Shown here piece by piece: positions 1-7,449 of a stretch of DNA of 64,000 bases. Below the pieces are notes generated by a model. That model was not told the DNA's origin. It was given only the letters and a program-made list of their open reading frames with translations, and did not search any database. The translations under genes and the position numbers were made by a program. The DNA is from Planctomycetota bacterium (GTDB lineage: Bacteria > Planctomycetota > UBA8742 > UBA2392): contig JABTUE010000004.1 of assembly GCA_015075515.1 (NCBI GenBank), positions 372,001-436,000 of the forward strand. The letters run 5' to 3'. Every line of letters begins with the position of its first letter. Position 1 is the first letter of the stretch.

Positions 1-650
1 GCATCATTGCCAACCCCAACTGCACCACGATAGTCGCGCTGCTGCCCACGTACCCGCTGCACAAGGCCTTTGGGCTGAAGCGCGCGGTGATGTCCAGCTA
101 TCAGGCGATCAGCGGCGCGGGCGCCCAGGCCATGGAAGAACTGCAACAGCAGTTGCGCGATTGGGCGGCAGGCCGGCCGATGCAGGTCAAGATCGCCCCC
201 AAGCAGATCGCGTTCAATGTAATCCCGCGCATTGATGCCGTGCAGGAGAACGGCTACACGAAGGAAGAAATGAAATTCCTGTGGGAAGGCCGCAAGATCA
301 TGCACCACGAAGCACTGCGCGCCACGGCCACCTGCGTGCGCGTGCCGGTGCTGCGCAGCCACAGTGTCAGCCTGAACCTGGAGTTCGAAAAGCCCTGCAC
401 ACCCGAAGCCGCGCGCGAGATCCTGCGCAAGGCCCCCGGCGTGGTGGTGCAGGACGACCCCAAGGCCGAGTTGTACCCGATTCCGCTCGAGCGCAGCCTG
501 AAGGACGAGATCGGTGTGGGCCGCATCCGCCAGGACGTCAGTGTGGACGGCAACCGCGGGCTGGCCTTGTGGGCTGTGGGCGACCAGATCATGAAAGGCG
601 CGGCACTGAACGCGATCCAGATCGGTGAACTGCTGCTCAAGGGCAGGTAG
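1..650 (+). CDS. asd: Aspartate-semialdehyde dehydrogenase, C-terminal part (5' truncated by window)
   Basis: Catalyses NADPH-dependent reduction of aspartyl phosphate to aspartate semialdehyde, the branch point to lysine/diaminopimelate, threonine and methionine. The reading frame is open from base 3, so the gene starts before the window. Its first residues read IIANPNCTTI, which is the family's catalytic cysteine motif (NPNCTT). It then shows the dimerisation-domain pattern SYQAISGAGAQAMEEL, RVPVLRSHSVSLNLEF and the C-terminal DVSVDGNRGLALWAVGDQI typical of the asd family. About 215 residues of an expected 330-340 are present. The internal ATG at 87 is not the true start. The next gene converges on it from the minus strand with a gap of 38 bases. 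Confidence 0.93.
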   Translation, partial: IIANPNCTTIVALLPTYPLHKAFGLKRAVMSSYQAISGAGAQAMEELQQQLRDWAAGRPMQVKIAPKQIAFNVIPRIDAVQENGYTKEEMKFLWEGRKIMHHEALRATATCVRVPVLRSHSVSLNLEFEKPCTPEAAREILRKAPGVVVQDDPKAELYPIPLERSLKDEIGVGRIRQDVSVDGNRGLALWAVGDQIMKGAALNAIQIGELLLKGR

Positions 651-688
651 CCACAGTCCGGCCGCGCAAGCGGAGGCACCGGTCAGGT

Positions 689-2092
689 TTATCCCGCCGC
701 TGACGCCGCGGGTGCTGGTTGCTTTGTCCTGCGGTAGCGCTCGTGCAGTTCGATCACCTGCTTGATCACCGTTTCGTCAAGCTCTTTGCCCGCCAGCAGC
801 TTCAGATGCAGGCTGCAGGCTTCATCGTCGCACTTGGCAAACTTGAAGCGGTTGCGGGCAATGAACCTGTACAGGCGCGTGCCGATGAATTTCGCGCCCG
901 GCAGCCACAGGAATGGCACCAGGGGCCAGCACAGCGGCAACACGGCCGCCAGCGCGCGAAAGGCCTCAAAGCCGCCAAAATAGCTGCCGTCGGGGCGCTT
1001 GACGTACATCTGGCGCAGCATGTCGGCGTAGGTTACGGCGGGCAGGGCGGTCTCGGCGGCGGCGCGGTTGTGAATGTCTTCGTATTGCAGACGGCCCAGC
1101 CAGTCCAGCCGTTCCAGGTTGCGTTTGGCCTTCTTGCACACCGGACACATGCCGTCAAAGAACACGGTGTGGATGCGTTTGCCGGTGCTGCCGGTTTGCC
1201 TGCCCGCAAGGTCCATGACCACCGCCGCCGGAACAAACAGCCAGTACCATGCCAGTGTCGTAAAGCTGAAGTGCGTTACTTCCATCATGGCGAAGATTCC
1301 AAGGTGCAGGATCACGCCATAGGCCAGCGCAGCGTACCGCGTGCGCCGCCACAGGATCAATAGCGGAAAGAACAGTTCCCATCCCAGCGTGATCCAGCTT
1401 GCCGGGGCGCTGACCCAAAGCGGCAAGTCCGTGAACCAGGGCCAGCGTGCAATCAACGCATGGGCCATGGTGCGGCGCACGGCGCTGCCGCCCACCCAGT
1501 CGCCGGGCGCGGCAAAACCGCCAAAGCCGATCAGCTTTTCAATGCCTGTGGCGATGTACAGGATGCAGATCTGAATCTGGGCCAGTCGCAGCGACCAGGG
1601 CAGAACCGGCTCTCCTACGAGTTTGCCACGTCGGGCGCGAATCACGTTATCCAGGCTGAATGCCGCGCCCGCGGGCATCAGCATCAGGTAAAAACATGCC
1701 ACCCGCAGCAGCACGTCACCGGAGTTGTGAATGTTCGGCGCGCGCAGGTGCAGAACCACGATACACGCCCACATCGCCACACAGGCGGCACGGGTGCCCA
1801 GGCCCAGCAGTACCAGCAGCGCGGCGAAACACAGGGCGACGGCGATCCAGAACGACCCGGCCCCGCCGGTAGCACCCCCCAGCAGACTCCAGGGCCAGTA
1901 GCCCAGGTGCGAAAACGTCGCGCCCAGTGTCTCGGGGTTCGGGCCGCCGCGCGAAAACCACATGTTTGTCCACGGCAGCAACGATGTGGCCGTGTCCACC
2001 AGCACAATGCCCGCGATCATCACGCGAAAGAACGCCAGTGGTTCCGGCCGTACAGGGGCGCCCCAGAAAGCCTTGAAGGCGCCGGCGATCAC
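689..2092 (-). CDS. HTTM-domain membrane protein fused to a DCC-type thiol oxidoreductase domain
   Basis: About 467 residues. The N-terminal two thirds is a multi-helix membrane region resembling HTTM domains, the transmembrane part of vitamin K-dependent gamma-carboxylase-like proteins. Examples are the FFRVMIAGIVLVDTATSLL segment and the PNIHNSGDVLLRV motif. The C-terminal part begins HTVFFDGMCPVCKKAKRN, with Cys316 and Cys319 forming the CxxC of the DCC/DUF393 thiol-disulfide oxidoreductase family. I chose the GTG at 2092 because it overlaps the stop of the upstream gene as GTGA. The longer reading frame up to 2266 lies inside that gene and is Arg/Pro-rich. It is the third gene of an operon with a membrane protein and a molybdopterin oxidoreductase. 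The substrate is unknown. Confidence 0.85.
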   Translation of the reverse strand: MIAGAFKAFWGAPVRPEPLAFFRVMIAGIVLVDTATSLLPWTNMWFSRGGPNPETLGATFSHLGYWPWSLLGGATGGAGSFWIAVALCFAALLVLLGLGTRAACVAMWACIVVLHLRAPNIHNSGDVLLRVACFYLMLMPAGAAFSLDNVIRARRGKLVGEPVLPWSLRLAQIQICILYIATGIEKLIGFGGFAAPGDWVGGSAVRRTMAHALIARWPWFTDLPLWVSAPASWITLGWELFFPLLILWRRTRYAALAYGVILHLGIFAMMEVTHFSFTTLAWYWLFVPAAVVMDLAGRQTGSTGKRIHTVFFDGMCPVCKKAKRNLERLDWLGRLQYEDIHNRAAAETALPAVTYADMLRQMYVKRPDGSYFGGFEAFRALAAVLPLCWPLVPFLWLPGAKFIGTRLYRFIARNRFKFAKCDDEACSLHLKLLAGKELDETVIKQVIELHERYRRTKQPAPAASAAG

Positions 2093-2727
2093 GGCAGAAC
2101 CCCCGGCAGGGGCCGGGCAGGCACGGGCCAGTCCACGGGCTCGACCAGCATGGGTACGACGCGATCTATGCGGGGCAGCGGCCCGTCGCCGTCGTAGACC
2201 ACGTCGGCTCGCGCGAACTGGACAAACGCCAGCTCGCGGCCCCGGCCGGGGTTTTCGGCCAGCCATCTGGTCAGCATCCAGCGTGTCCAGGCACTGCGGA
2301 CCGGGATGAACTGGGGGCCGCTGCGCGTGGTGTAGCTTTCCAGTTTGCGCATGCGGCCGTCCACGATGTGAAAGCTCCAGTGGCAGACGCGTTGTTCAGG
2401 CGGCAGTTCATGAATCCGTAACTGGTTGGGAACATCGTGTACCAGCCTTGGCGTGCTGGGCGGGTGCACGAACTCCATGCGTCCGTCGGCAAAGACAAGC
2501 ACCAGCACCGGCGCACCGGCGTGGTCGCTGACCTGCGGCGCGAACATGTTCCAGCGCTGGTGGATACCCGCGGCTTTCATGTACGCCGCCGCCGGGCCAA
2601 TCGCTGCCGGCGCGAACTCGCCGGGCACCAGTTGCAGAATGTTGTACGCGACCAGCGCGCCCAGATGGACGCACACAAACAGCGCCACCAGCCCGCGCCG
2701 GATTCCGCGCCACACGTTGCCGGTCAC
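2089..2727 (-). CDS. Hypothetical membrane-anchored protein in HTTM operon
   Basis: About 212 residues from a GTG start at 2727 that overlaps the stop of the upstream oxidoreductase gene (GTGA). It overlaps the downstream HTTM gene in the same way, which supports translational coupling of all three genes. One hydrophobic helix lies near the N-terminus (GLVALFVCVHLGALVAYNIL), followed by a soluble domain with many aromatic residues (YMKAAGIHQRWNMFAPQVSD). The W-N-M-F-A-P stretch is a pattern I associate with partner proteins of HTTM membrane proteins, but I cannot name the family with certainty. There are no catalytic motifs I recognise. Confidence 0.75.
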   Translation of the reverse strand: MTGNVWRGIRRGLVALFVCVHLGALVAYNILQLVPGEFAPAAIGPAAAYMKAAGIHQRWNMFAPQVSDHAGAPVLVLVFADGRMEFVHPPSTPRLVHDVPNQLRIHELPPEQRVCHWSFHIVDGRMRKLESYTTRSGPQFIPVRSAWTRWMLTRWLAENPGRGRELAFVQFARADVVYDGDGPLPRIDRVVPMLVEPVDWPVPARPLPGVLP

Positions 2728-3371
2728 GAGTAGCGCTCTTCCTTCCACGGGTCGCCCCGGTTGTGGTAACCGCGCACTTCCCAGAAGCCGCGTTTGTCTC
2801 TGGTCATGAACTCGATGCTGCGTACCCACTTGGCGCTTTTCCAGGCGTACAGGTGGGGCACCCAGGTGCGCACCGGGCCGCCGTGTTCCTTGGTCAGCGG
2901 CGCGCCGCCGAAAGCATGAATGATCGCCACGTTGGGCATGCCAAGATCTTCCAGGCTCACGTTGGTCGTGTAGCCGTCATAGCTGCTGAACATCACGTGT
3001 GTGGCTTCGGGTTTGGGCGAGACGGTTTTGATGAAATCCGACCACAGTACGCCCTCAAGCTGCGCGTCATAAATGGACCAGCTTGTGACGCAGTGAAAAT
3101 CAGTGGTGAACTTCGCCTGTGGCAGGGCCATGAAGTCGGCCCACGTGAACGTTCTGGGCTCGCAGGCCCCGGTTACCCTGAGTTGCCAGAGGCTGGTCGG
3201 GATATCCGGCTTGATCCCAAGATCCAGCACCGGCCAGCCCGAGGCCAGATGCTGGCCCGGCGGCAGCCGGTCACGCGAGGCCTGTTCGCGCCCCGTGCCC
3301 ACGCCTTGCGCGGCGCGCTTTTCGGCAAGCTGCTGCTTGCCCTGGATGAGACGGTCGTTGAGGTCAGACAT
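2724..3371 (-). CDS. Molybdopterin-dependent oxidoreductase, sulfite-oxidase/YedY family
   Basis: About 215 residues. The central sequence TTDFHCVTSWSIYDAQLEGV is the molybdenum-cofactor domain signature of the sulfite oxidase/MsrP superfamily, with Cys94 as the expected Mo-ligating thiolate. HGGPVRTWVPHLYAWKSAKW and FWEVRGYHNRGDPW near the C-terminus also fit that fold. No Tat or Sec signal peptide is evident from the ATG at 3371, so it looks cytoplasmic, unlike MsrP. A longer frame to 3449 exists, but the ATG at 3371 is favoured by a TATGAT hexamer six bases upstream. It is the first gene of the operon with the two membrane proteins downstream, and might pass electrons to or from them (inference). 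The in vivo substrate is unknown. Confidence 0.88.
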   Translation of the reverse strand: MSDLNDRLIQGKQQLAEKRAAQGVGTGREQASRDRLPPGQHLASGWPVLDLGIKPDIPTSLWQLRVTGACEPRTFTWADFMALPQAKFTTDFHCVTSWSIYDAQLEGVLWSDFIKTVSPKPEATHVMFSSYDGYTTNVSLEDLGMPNVAIIHAFGGAPLTKEHGGPVRTWVPHLYAWKSAKWVRSIEFMTRDKRGFWEVRGYHNRGDPWKEERYS

Positions 3372-3377
3372 GCCGTG

Positions 3378-3383
3378 ATCATA
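3378..3383 (-). promoter_or_regulatory. -10-like TATGAT, 6 nt before the oxidoreductase start codon
   Basis: On the minus strand TATGAT is followed by CACGGC and then the ATG at 3371. There is no Shine-Dalgarno sequence in between. That spacing would put the transcription start at or next to the ATG, giving a leaderless mRNA. No good -35 match is visible. It is one of several such arrangements in this window. Confidence 0.45.
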
Positions 3384-3436
3384 CCCCGGTCGGGCGGCCT
3401 TGAAACTGGCTATCGTTTCCAGCGCAAGGAGGAGCC

Positions 3437-3997
3437 ATGCCCGCGCCATTTCTGGAATCCGAACGTCTGTGGTACCGATGCCCCGAGCCCGCCGACGCGC
3501 CCGAAATCACCGGCTATCTGCTGGACCCGCGCGTGCGCCGCAACCTTGCCATCGGCCGTTTTCCTTTCAGCGAAGCCGGCGAAGCCAAGTGGATCGAGGC
3601 CCAGGCCAAACCGCCCCTGTTTGACGGCGCCACCGACATCACGCTGTGCGTGGGCATCCGCGGCGAAACCCGTATTCTGGGCGGCACCGGCCTGCACAAG
3701 ATCAACTGGCTGCACCGGCACGCGCAATGGGGGGTGTACATCGGACGGCCTGACCAGTGGGGCAAGGGCTACGGGCGCGAAGTGGCCCGGGCCATGCTGC
3801 GTTATGCCTTTGCCACGCTGAACCTCAATCGCGTGATGCTGCGCGTCAACGCCGACAACACCGGCGGAATCAAGGCCTACGAGGCCGCCGGGTTCGTGCG
3901 CGAAGGCGTGCTGCGCCAGGCCATGTTCGTGGATGGACGCTACGTGGACAACCTGGTGATGGCCGTGTTGCGCGAACAGTGGCGCGACACACAGTAG
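3437..3997 (+). CDS. GNAT family N-acetyltransferase (RimJ/RimL-like)
   Basis: 186 residues, preceded by a strong ribosome binding site (AAGGAGG about 6 bases before the ATG). The protein follows the RimJ/RimL acetyltransferase layout. An N-terminal ESERLWYRCPEPADAPEI strand-helix is followed by a GVYIGRPDQWGKGYGREVAR motif A, where the Q/R-x-x-G-x-G/A loop binds acetyl-CoA. NADNTGGIKAYEAAGFVREG is typical of motif B in families that acetylate amino groups of proteins or small molecules. The acceptor cannot be read from sequence. It is divergent from the molybdopterin operon and is separated from the export locus downstream by a strong palindrome. Confidence 0.9.
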   Translation: MPAPFLESERLWYRCPEPADAPEITGYLLDPRVRRNLAIGRFPFSEAGEAKWIEAQAKPPLFDGATDITLCVGIRGETRILGGTGLHKINWLHRHAQWGVYIGRPDQWGKGYGREVARAMLRYAFATLNLNRVMLRVNADNTGGIKAYEAAGFVREGVLRQAMFVDGRYVDNLVMAVLREQWRDTQ

Positions 3998-4010
3998 GCC
4001 CTTTCGCGTC

Positions 4011-4041
4011 GGCCCCGGCGGGCCATAATCCCGCCGGGGCC
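4011..4041. repeat. Perfect 12-bp inverted repeat with a CATAAT loop
   Basis: GGCCCCGGCGGG (4011-4022) pairs exactly with CCCGCCGGGGCC (4030-4041) around a 7-base loop CCATAAT. It lies between the GNAT stop and the Shine-Dalgarno sequence (AAGGAAGGG) of the adaptor gene. There is no T-tract after it, so a classical intrinsic terminator is not clear. The CATAAT in the loop could be a -10 box, making the palindrome a possible operator for the export locus. Both roles are inference. Confidence 0.6.
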
Positions 4042-4053
4042 AAGGAAGGGCCG

Positions 4054-5301
4054 ATGAAACGCATCGTGATGCTGGCTGTGCTGGGTGTGGTGGTGGTCGC
4101 GGGTGTGGTGGCGCTGCTGGGCGCTGTTTTCAACCCGCCGGTGCATGCCGTGGCCGCCGTTGTGCGCGGCGAAGCCAGCGAAACCGTCTATGCCACGGGC
4201 GTGGTTGAGGCGCGCCAGCGCCGGCTGTTGCGCGCCCACCGCGCGGCGGTGATTGAAACGGTCTTTGCGGGACCCGGCGGCCGTCCGCTGCGTGAAGGCG
4301 ACGAGGTCACGGCCGGCCAGCCGATCCTCAGGTTGCGCGATTCGGCGCTTGCGGCCCGGCGTACCCAGGCCGAAACCGAAATCGGACGGCTGGCGGCACA
4401 GGTCGCCGATGCCAGCCCGTTTCGCCGCGCGTGGGAGGGCCGTGTGGCCGAAGCCGCCCAAGCCGCCGCCGACGCGCGTGAGCGCGAACGCCGTGTTGCC
4501 CGGCAGCTTGAAAGCAAAAGCGTCAGCCAGGACCAGTACGACGCCGCGCGCACGGCTGCGATTGTGGCCGAACAGCGCCGCGACGCGCTGCAGAAGGAAT
4601 ACGACCAGGCCCTGGCGGATGCCCGCGCCGCGCTTCGCGGCGCCGAAGCCGCGCTGGCGCAACTGGAGGCCGGGGCGCGCGACGACGTGATTGCCGCGCC
4701 TCTGGACGGCGTGATTCTGCGCCTGCCGTGGAAAGAGGGTGAGTTCGCCGCCGCCGGGGCCGAACTGGCGCTGGTCGGCGACGTGCGCGAACTGATCATC
4801 GAGGCCGAAGTCAACGAAGACGACATCCGGCGCGTGCGCCTGGCACGACCGGTGTTTGTGCGTCTGGCCGGCTATGACCACGTCAAGGTGATGGGCGAGG
4901 TCTACGAAATTCTGCCCGACGCCGACCGCGCCACCAAGGGCTACACCGTGCGCGTGAAGTTTGCCGAGGCGACATTTGTGCCCGTGCCGGGCTCAAAACT
5001 GCGCGGCGCCACCCGCGTGGCACAGGACGTCGAACCGCTAAGCGGCATGACGGCCGAACTGGGCATCGTGTTTGCCCAGGCCCGCGACCGGCTGGTGTTT
5101 CCGCGCCAGGCCCTGACGCCCGAAAACACGGTGTTTGTGCTGCGCGACGGCCGCGTGCATGAAACCAAAGTGACGCTCGGTCTTGTGAACTTCAGCCATT
5201 GCGAGGCCGTCAGCGGCCTTTCGGCCGACGACGTTGTCGTGACTTCGGGTGTGCGCGAACTCAAGGATGGCATGCGCGTGCGCGCCAGGGAGAAACCGTG
5301 A
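4054..5301 (+). CDS. HlyD/MacA-type periplasmic adaptor (membrane fusion protein) of an ABC exporter
   Basis: 415 residues. The ATG at 4054 follows AAGGAAGGG. A single N-terminal hydrophobic helix (VMLAVLGVVVVAGVVALLGAVF) anchors it in the inner membrane. The following EARQRRLLRAHRAAVIETVF half-lipoyl region, a long alanine/arginine-rich coiled coil at about residues 100-210 and the return half DDVIAAPLDGVILRLPWKEGE define the adaptor fold. The last part is beta-barrel-like and ends VVVTSGVRELKDGMRVRAR. The stop overlaps the GTG of the adjacent permease as GTGA, so the two are co-translated. Together with the permeases and ATPase encoded downstream it should form a MacAB/LolCDE-type exporter. 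The transported substrate is not known. Confidence 0.88.
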   Translation: MKRIVMLAVLGVVVVAGVVALLGAVFNPPVHAVAAVVRGEASETVYATGVVEARQRRLLRAHRAAVIETVFAGPGGRPLREGDEVTAGQPILRLRDSALAARRTQAETEIGRLAAQVADASPFRRAWEGRVAEAAQAAADARERERRVARQLESKSVSQDQYDAARTAAIVAEQRRDALQKEYDQALADARAALRGAEAALAQLEAGARDDVIAAPLDGVILRLPWKEGEFAAAGAELALVGDVRELIIEAEVNEDDIRRVRLARPVFVRLAGYDHVKVMGEVYEILPDADRATKGYTVRVKFAEATFVPVPGSKLRGATRVAQDVEPLSGMTAELGIVFAQARDRLVFPRQALTPENTVFVLRDGRVHETKVTLGLVNFSHCEAVSGLSADDVVVTSGVRELKDGMRVRAREKP

Positions 5302-6557
5302 GGCTGTACCCGCTGCTGCTGATCGCGCGCCGGCACCTGCTGCACAACACCTTCCGCACGGCGGTGTCGGTGCTGGGTGTGAGCATCGGCGTGACGTTCA
5401 TGATCATGCTGTCGGCTTTGATGACGGGCTTTGAAAAGAAGTTCGTCACGGAAACGATTGAGGGCAGTCCCCACGTCATTATCTATGACGAGCGCCGCCA
5501 GGTACCCGACGAGTTCGCCTCGTGGCTGGGCAACCAGTCCGGCGGCATCGCGTCCGTCGAGGGAGCGCGCCCCCGTGCCCGCCCGCGCCGCATTGCCAAG
5601 CCGCTGGAACTGGTAGAGGGCCTGCGCCGCATGCCCCAGGTGCAGGCCTGTGCCCCCAACGTGATCGGCACGGCGATTCTCACCTTTGCCTCGCGCGAGC
5701 GCGGCGTGAGTCTGCAGGGCATTGAGCCCGAATCGCAGGAAGCCGTGGTTGAAATTGACAAGTACATAGAAGGCGGGCGCATCTTTGACCTCTATGCTTC
5801 GGGCGGCGCGGTTCTGATCGGCGGCGGCATTGCCGACATTCTGGGCGTGCGCCGCGGCGACATTGTCAACGTCAAGCTGCGTGACGGCGACAGCCGCCCG
5901 CTGCGCTGTGTGGGCGTGTTCCGTACCGGCGTGACCACGATTGACTACAGCCGCTGCTACACACTGGTCAGCGTGGCCCAGCAGTTGCTGGGGCTTGGCC
6001 GCGACGTGAACCAGATTGTGCTGCGCCTGCGCGATTACCGCGCCGCGCGCGAGGTGGCCGCGCAGATCGAAGGCATGGTCGGCTACCGCACCGAAAGCTG
6101 GCAGGAAGCCAACGAGAATTTCCTGTCCATTTTTGTGATCCAGCAGGTGATTACCTATCTGGTCACCGGCGGCATCATGATTGTGGCGGCGTTCGGCATT
6201 CTCAATGTGCTGGTCATGCTGGTGATGGAGAAACTGCCCGAAATCGCCATGCTCAAATCCATGGGCTACACCCGCCGCGACATCACCATGACCTTCTTTC
6301 TTCAGGGGCTGGCGATCGGTCTGGTCGGTGTGTTGTGCGGCTGTGTTTTCGGCTATTACCTGACGGAGTTCGTCGGTTCATTGCCGATTCCCCAGCGCGG
6401 CCTGATCCAGAGCGAACACCTGACCATGAACAACGCCCCGGCCCTGTACGTGATTGCCGGCGGCGCGGCCTTGGCCGTCACCATGCTGGCCTCGGTTCTG
6501 CCGGCCCTGCGCGCGGGCCGTCTTGACCCGGTAGAAACCCTGCGCGGCCACGCATGA
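5298..6557 (+). CDS. FtsX/MacB/LolC-type ABC transporter permease 1
   Basis: 419 residues from a GTG overlapping the adaptor stop. The layout is the FtsX-family one. The N-terminal helix is TAVSVLGVSIGVTFMIMLSA, a large periplasmic domain occupies about residues 45-270, and three C-terminal helices follow (for example GGIMIVAAFGILNVLVMLVM). The cytoplasmic coupling segment EIAMLKSMGYTRRDI, with its LKSMG signature, contacts the ATPase. It is clearly a paralogue of the permease at 10872-12143: both contain a xxGGIxxVExxRPRARP segment in the periplasmic domain. They probably pair as a heterodimer, as LolC and LolE do (inference). Confidence 0.9.
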   Translation: MRLYPLLLIARRHLLHNTFRTAVSVLGVSIGVTFMIMLSALMTGFEKKFVTETIEGSPHVIIYDERRQVPDEFASWLGNQSGGIASVEGARPRARPRRIAKPLELVEGLRRMPQVQACAPNVIGTAILTFASRERGVSLQGIEPESQEAVVEIDKYIEGGRIFDLYASGGAVLIGGGIADILGVRRGDIVNVKLRDGDSRPLRCVGVFRTGVTTIDYSRCYTLVSVAQQLLGLGRDVNQIVLRLRDYRAAREVAAQIEGMVGYRTESWQEANENFLSIFVIQQVITYLVTGGIMIVAAFGILNVLVMLVMEKLPEIAMLKSMGYTRRDITMTFFLQGLAIGLVGVLCGCVFGYYLTEFVGSLPIPQRGLIQSEHLTMNNAPALYVIAGGAALAVTMLASVLPALRAGRLDPVETLRGHA

Positions 6558-6648
6558 CGTGCGTCACCATGTGGCAATCGCGATTTGGCGTGACCAATGT
6601 TGCCCCGTCGCTAAACTGCGGCTCGCTCACCTCTGGTCATCTGGGTGC

Positions 6649-7440
6649 ATGGGGCGTTTCTGCTTCGGGCGGGTATTGGCGTTTCCGTGCGTCATTGCGG
6701 CGCTGGTGGTGGCTGCTTGCGCGCCGGGCTCTACCGAGGGCGCCAATCGTTCGCCTGCACCTGACAACACGACCGCTGAAGCCACGAGTTACCCTTACCA
6801 GGTGCACGCTGACTTGGCCCGCGTGTACCTGAACTACAACGTACTTGACCAGGCGCTGAAGCACTTCGAGTTGGCCATCAACACACAGCTCCGGCAGACC
6901 GGTACCGAAGACGCCGAGCTCTGGGCCGGTTTCGCCGATGCCCTGCAAAAGGCCGGCCGCAAAGACGAGGCCGTCAAGGCCTACCAGCGCGCGCTGGAGA
7001 TTTACGAAAAGCTGTACGCCGCCAACGACCAGCCCGACCGTCACAACTACTACGTCCAGCGTGTGGCCGCGCTGCACGCCGTGCTGGGCAACCAGGCCGA
7101 GTCCGCACGCTGGCAGGGCATGCTGCGCGCCGACGAAAACAGCGCGTCGCAGCAACTGGCGCTGGCAATGATTCTGGAAGGCCGCCAGAAGTTCGAAGAA
7201 GCCGAGGCCCGTTACCGCCGGGCGCTGGCTCTTACCGACAAAGACCCCATTGCCGCCGCCGAGGTCAAACTGGCCTTCGCGGCCATGCTGCGAAAAATCA
7301 AGCGTGAAGCCGAGGTCGAGGCGCTGGCCCGAGAAGTGATTGCAGCGGGCACACCGGCTGAGGGGGTGAAGCAGGCCCGGCGCCTGCTGTTTGACATCTA
7401 CGAAGCACGGGGTGAACTGGACAAACTGGAGTTCAAGTAA
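6649..7440 (+). CDS. TPR-repeat lipoprotein
   Basis: 263 residues from the ATG at 6649. The N-terminus MGRFCFGRVLAFPCVIAALVVAAC carries a lipoprotein signal with lipobox VAAC, so the mature protein is probably lipid-anchored. Several tetratricopeptide repeats follow: YQVHADLARVYLNYNVLDQALKHFE, a repeat containing LWAGFADALQKAGRKDEAVK, and EGRQKFEEAEARYRRALAL. No Shine-Dalgarno sequence is obvious. A longer frame begins at 6559, but its first 30 residues look non-coding and would bury the signal peptide. A TAAACT hexamer at 6612-6617 might be the -10 of a promoter in the 90-base gap after permease 1. TPR lipoproteins scaffold other proteins; the partner here is unknown, perhaps the surface proteins encoded next. 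Confidence 0.8.
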   Translation: MGRFCFGRVLAFPCVIAALVVAACAPGSTEGANRSPAPDNTTAEATSYPYQVHADLARVYLNYNVLDQALKHFELAINTQLRQTGTEDAELWAGFADALQKAGRKDEAVKAYQRALEIYEKLYAANDQPDRHNYYVQRVAALHAVLGNQAESARWQGMLRADENSASQQLALAMILEGRQKFEEAEARYRRALALTDKDPIAAAEVKLAFAAMLRKIKREAEVEALAREVIAAGTPAEGVKQARRLLFDIYEARGELDKLEFK

Positions 7441-7449
7441 GGAGCATCC

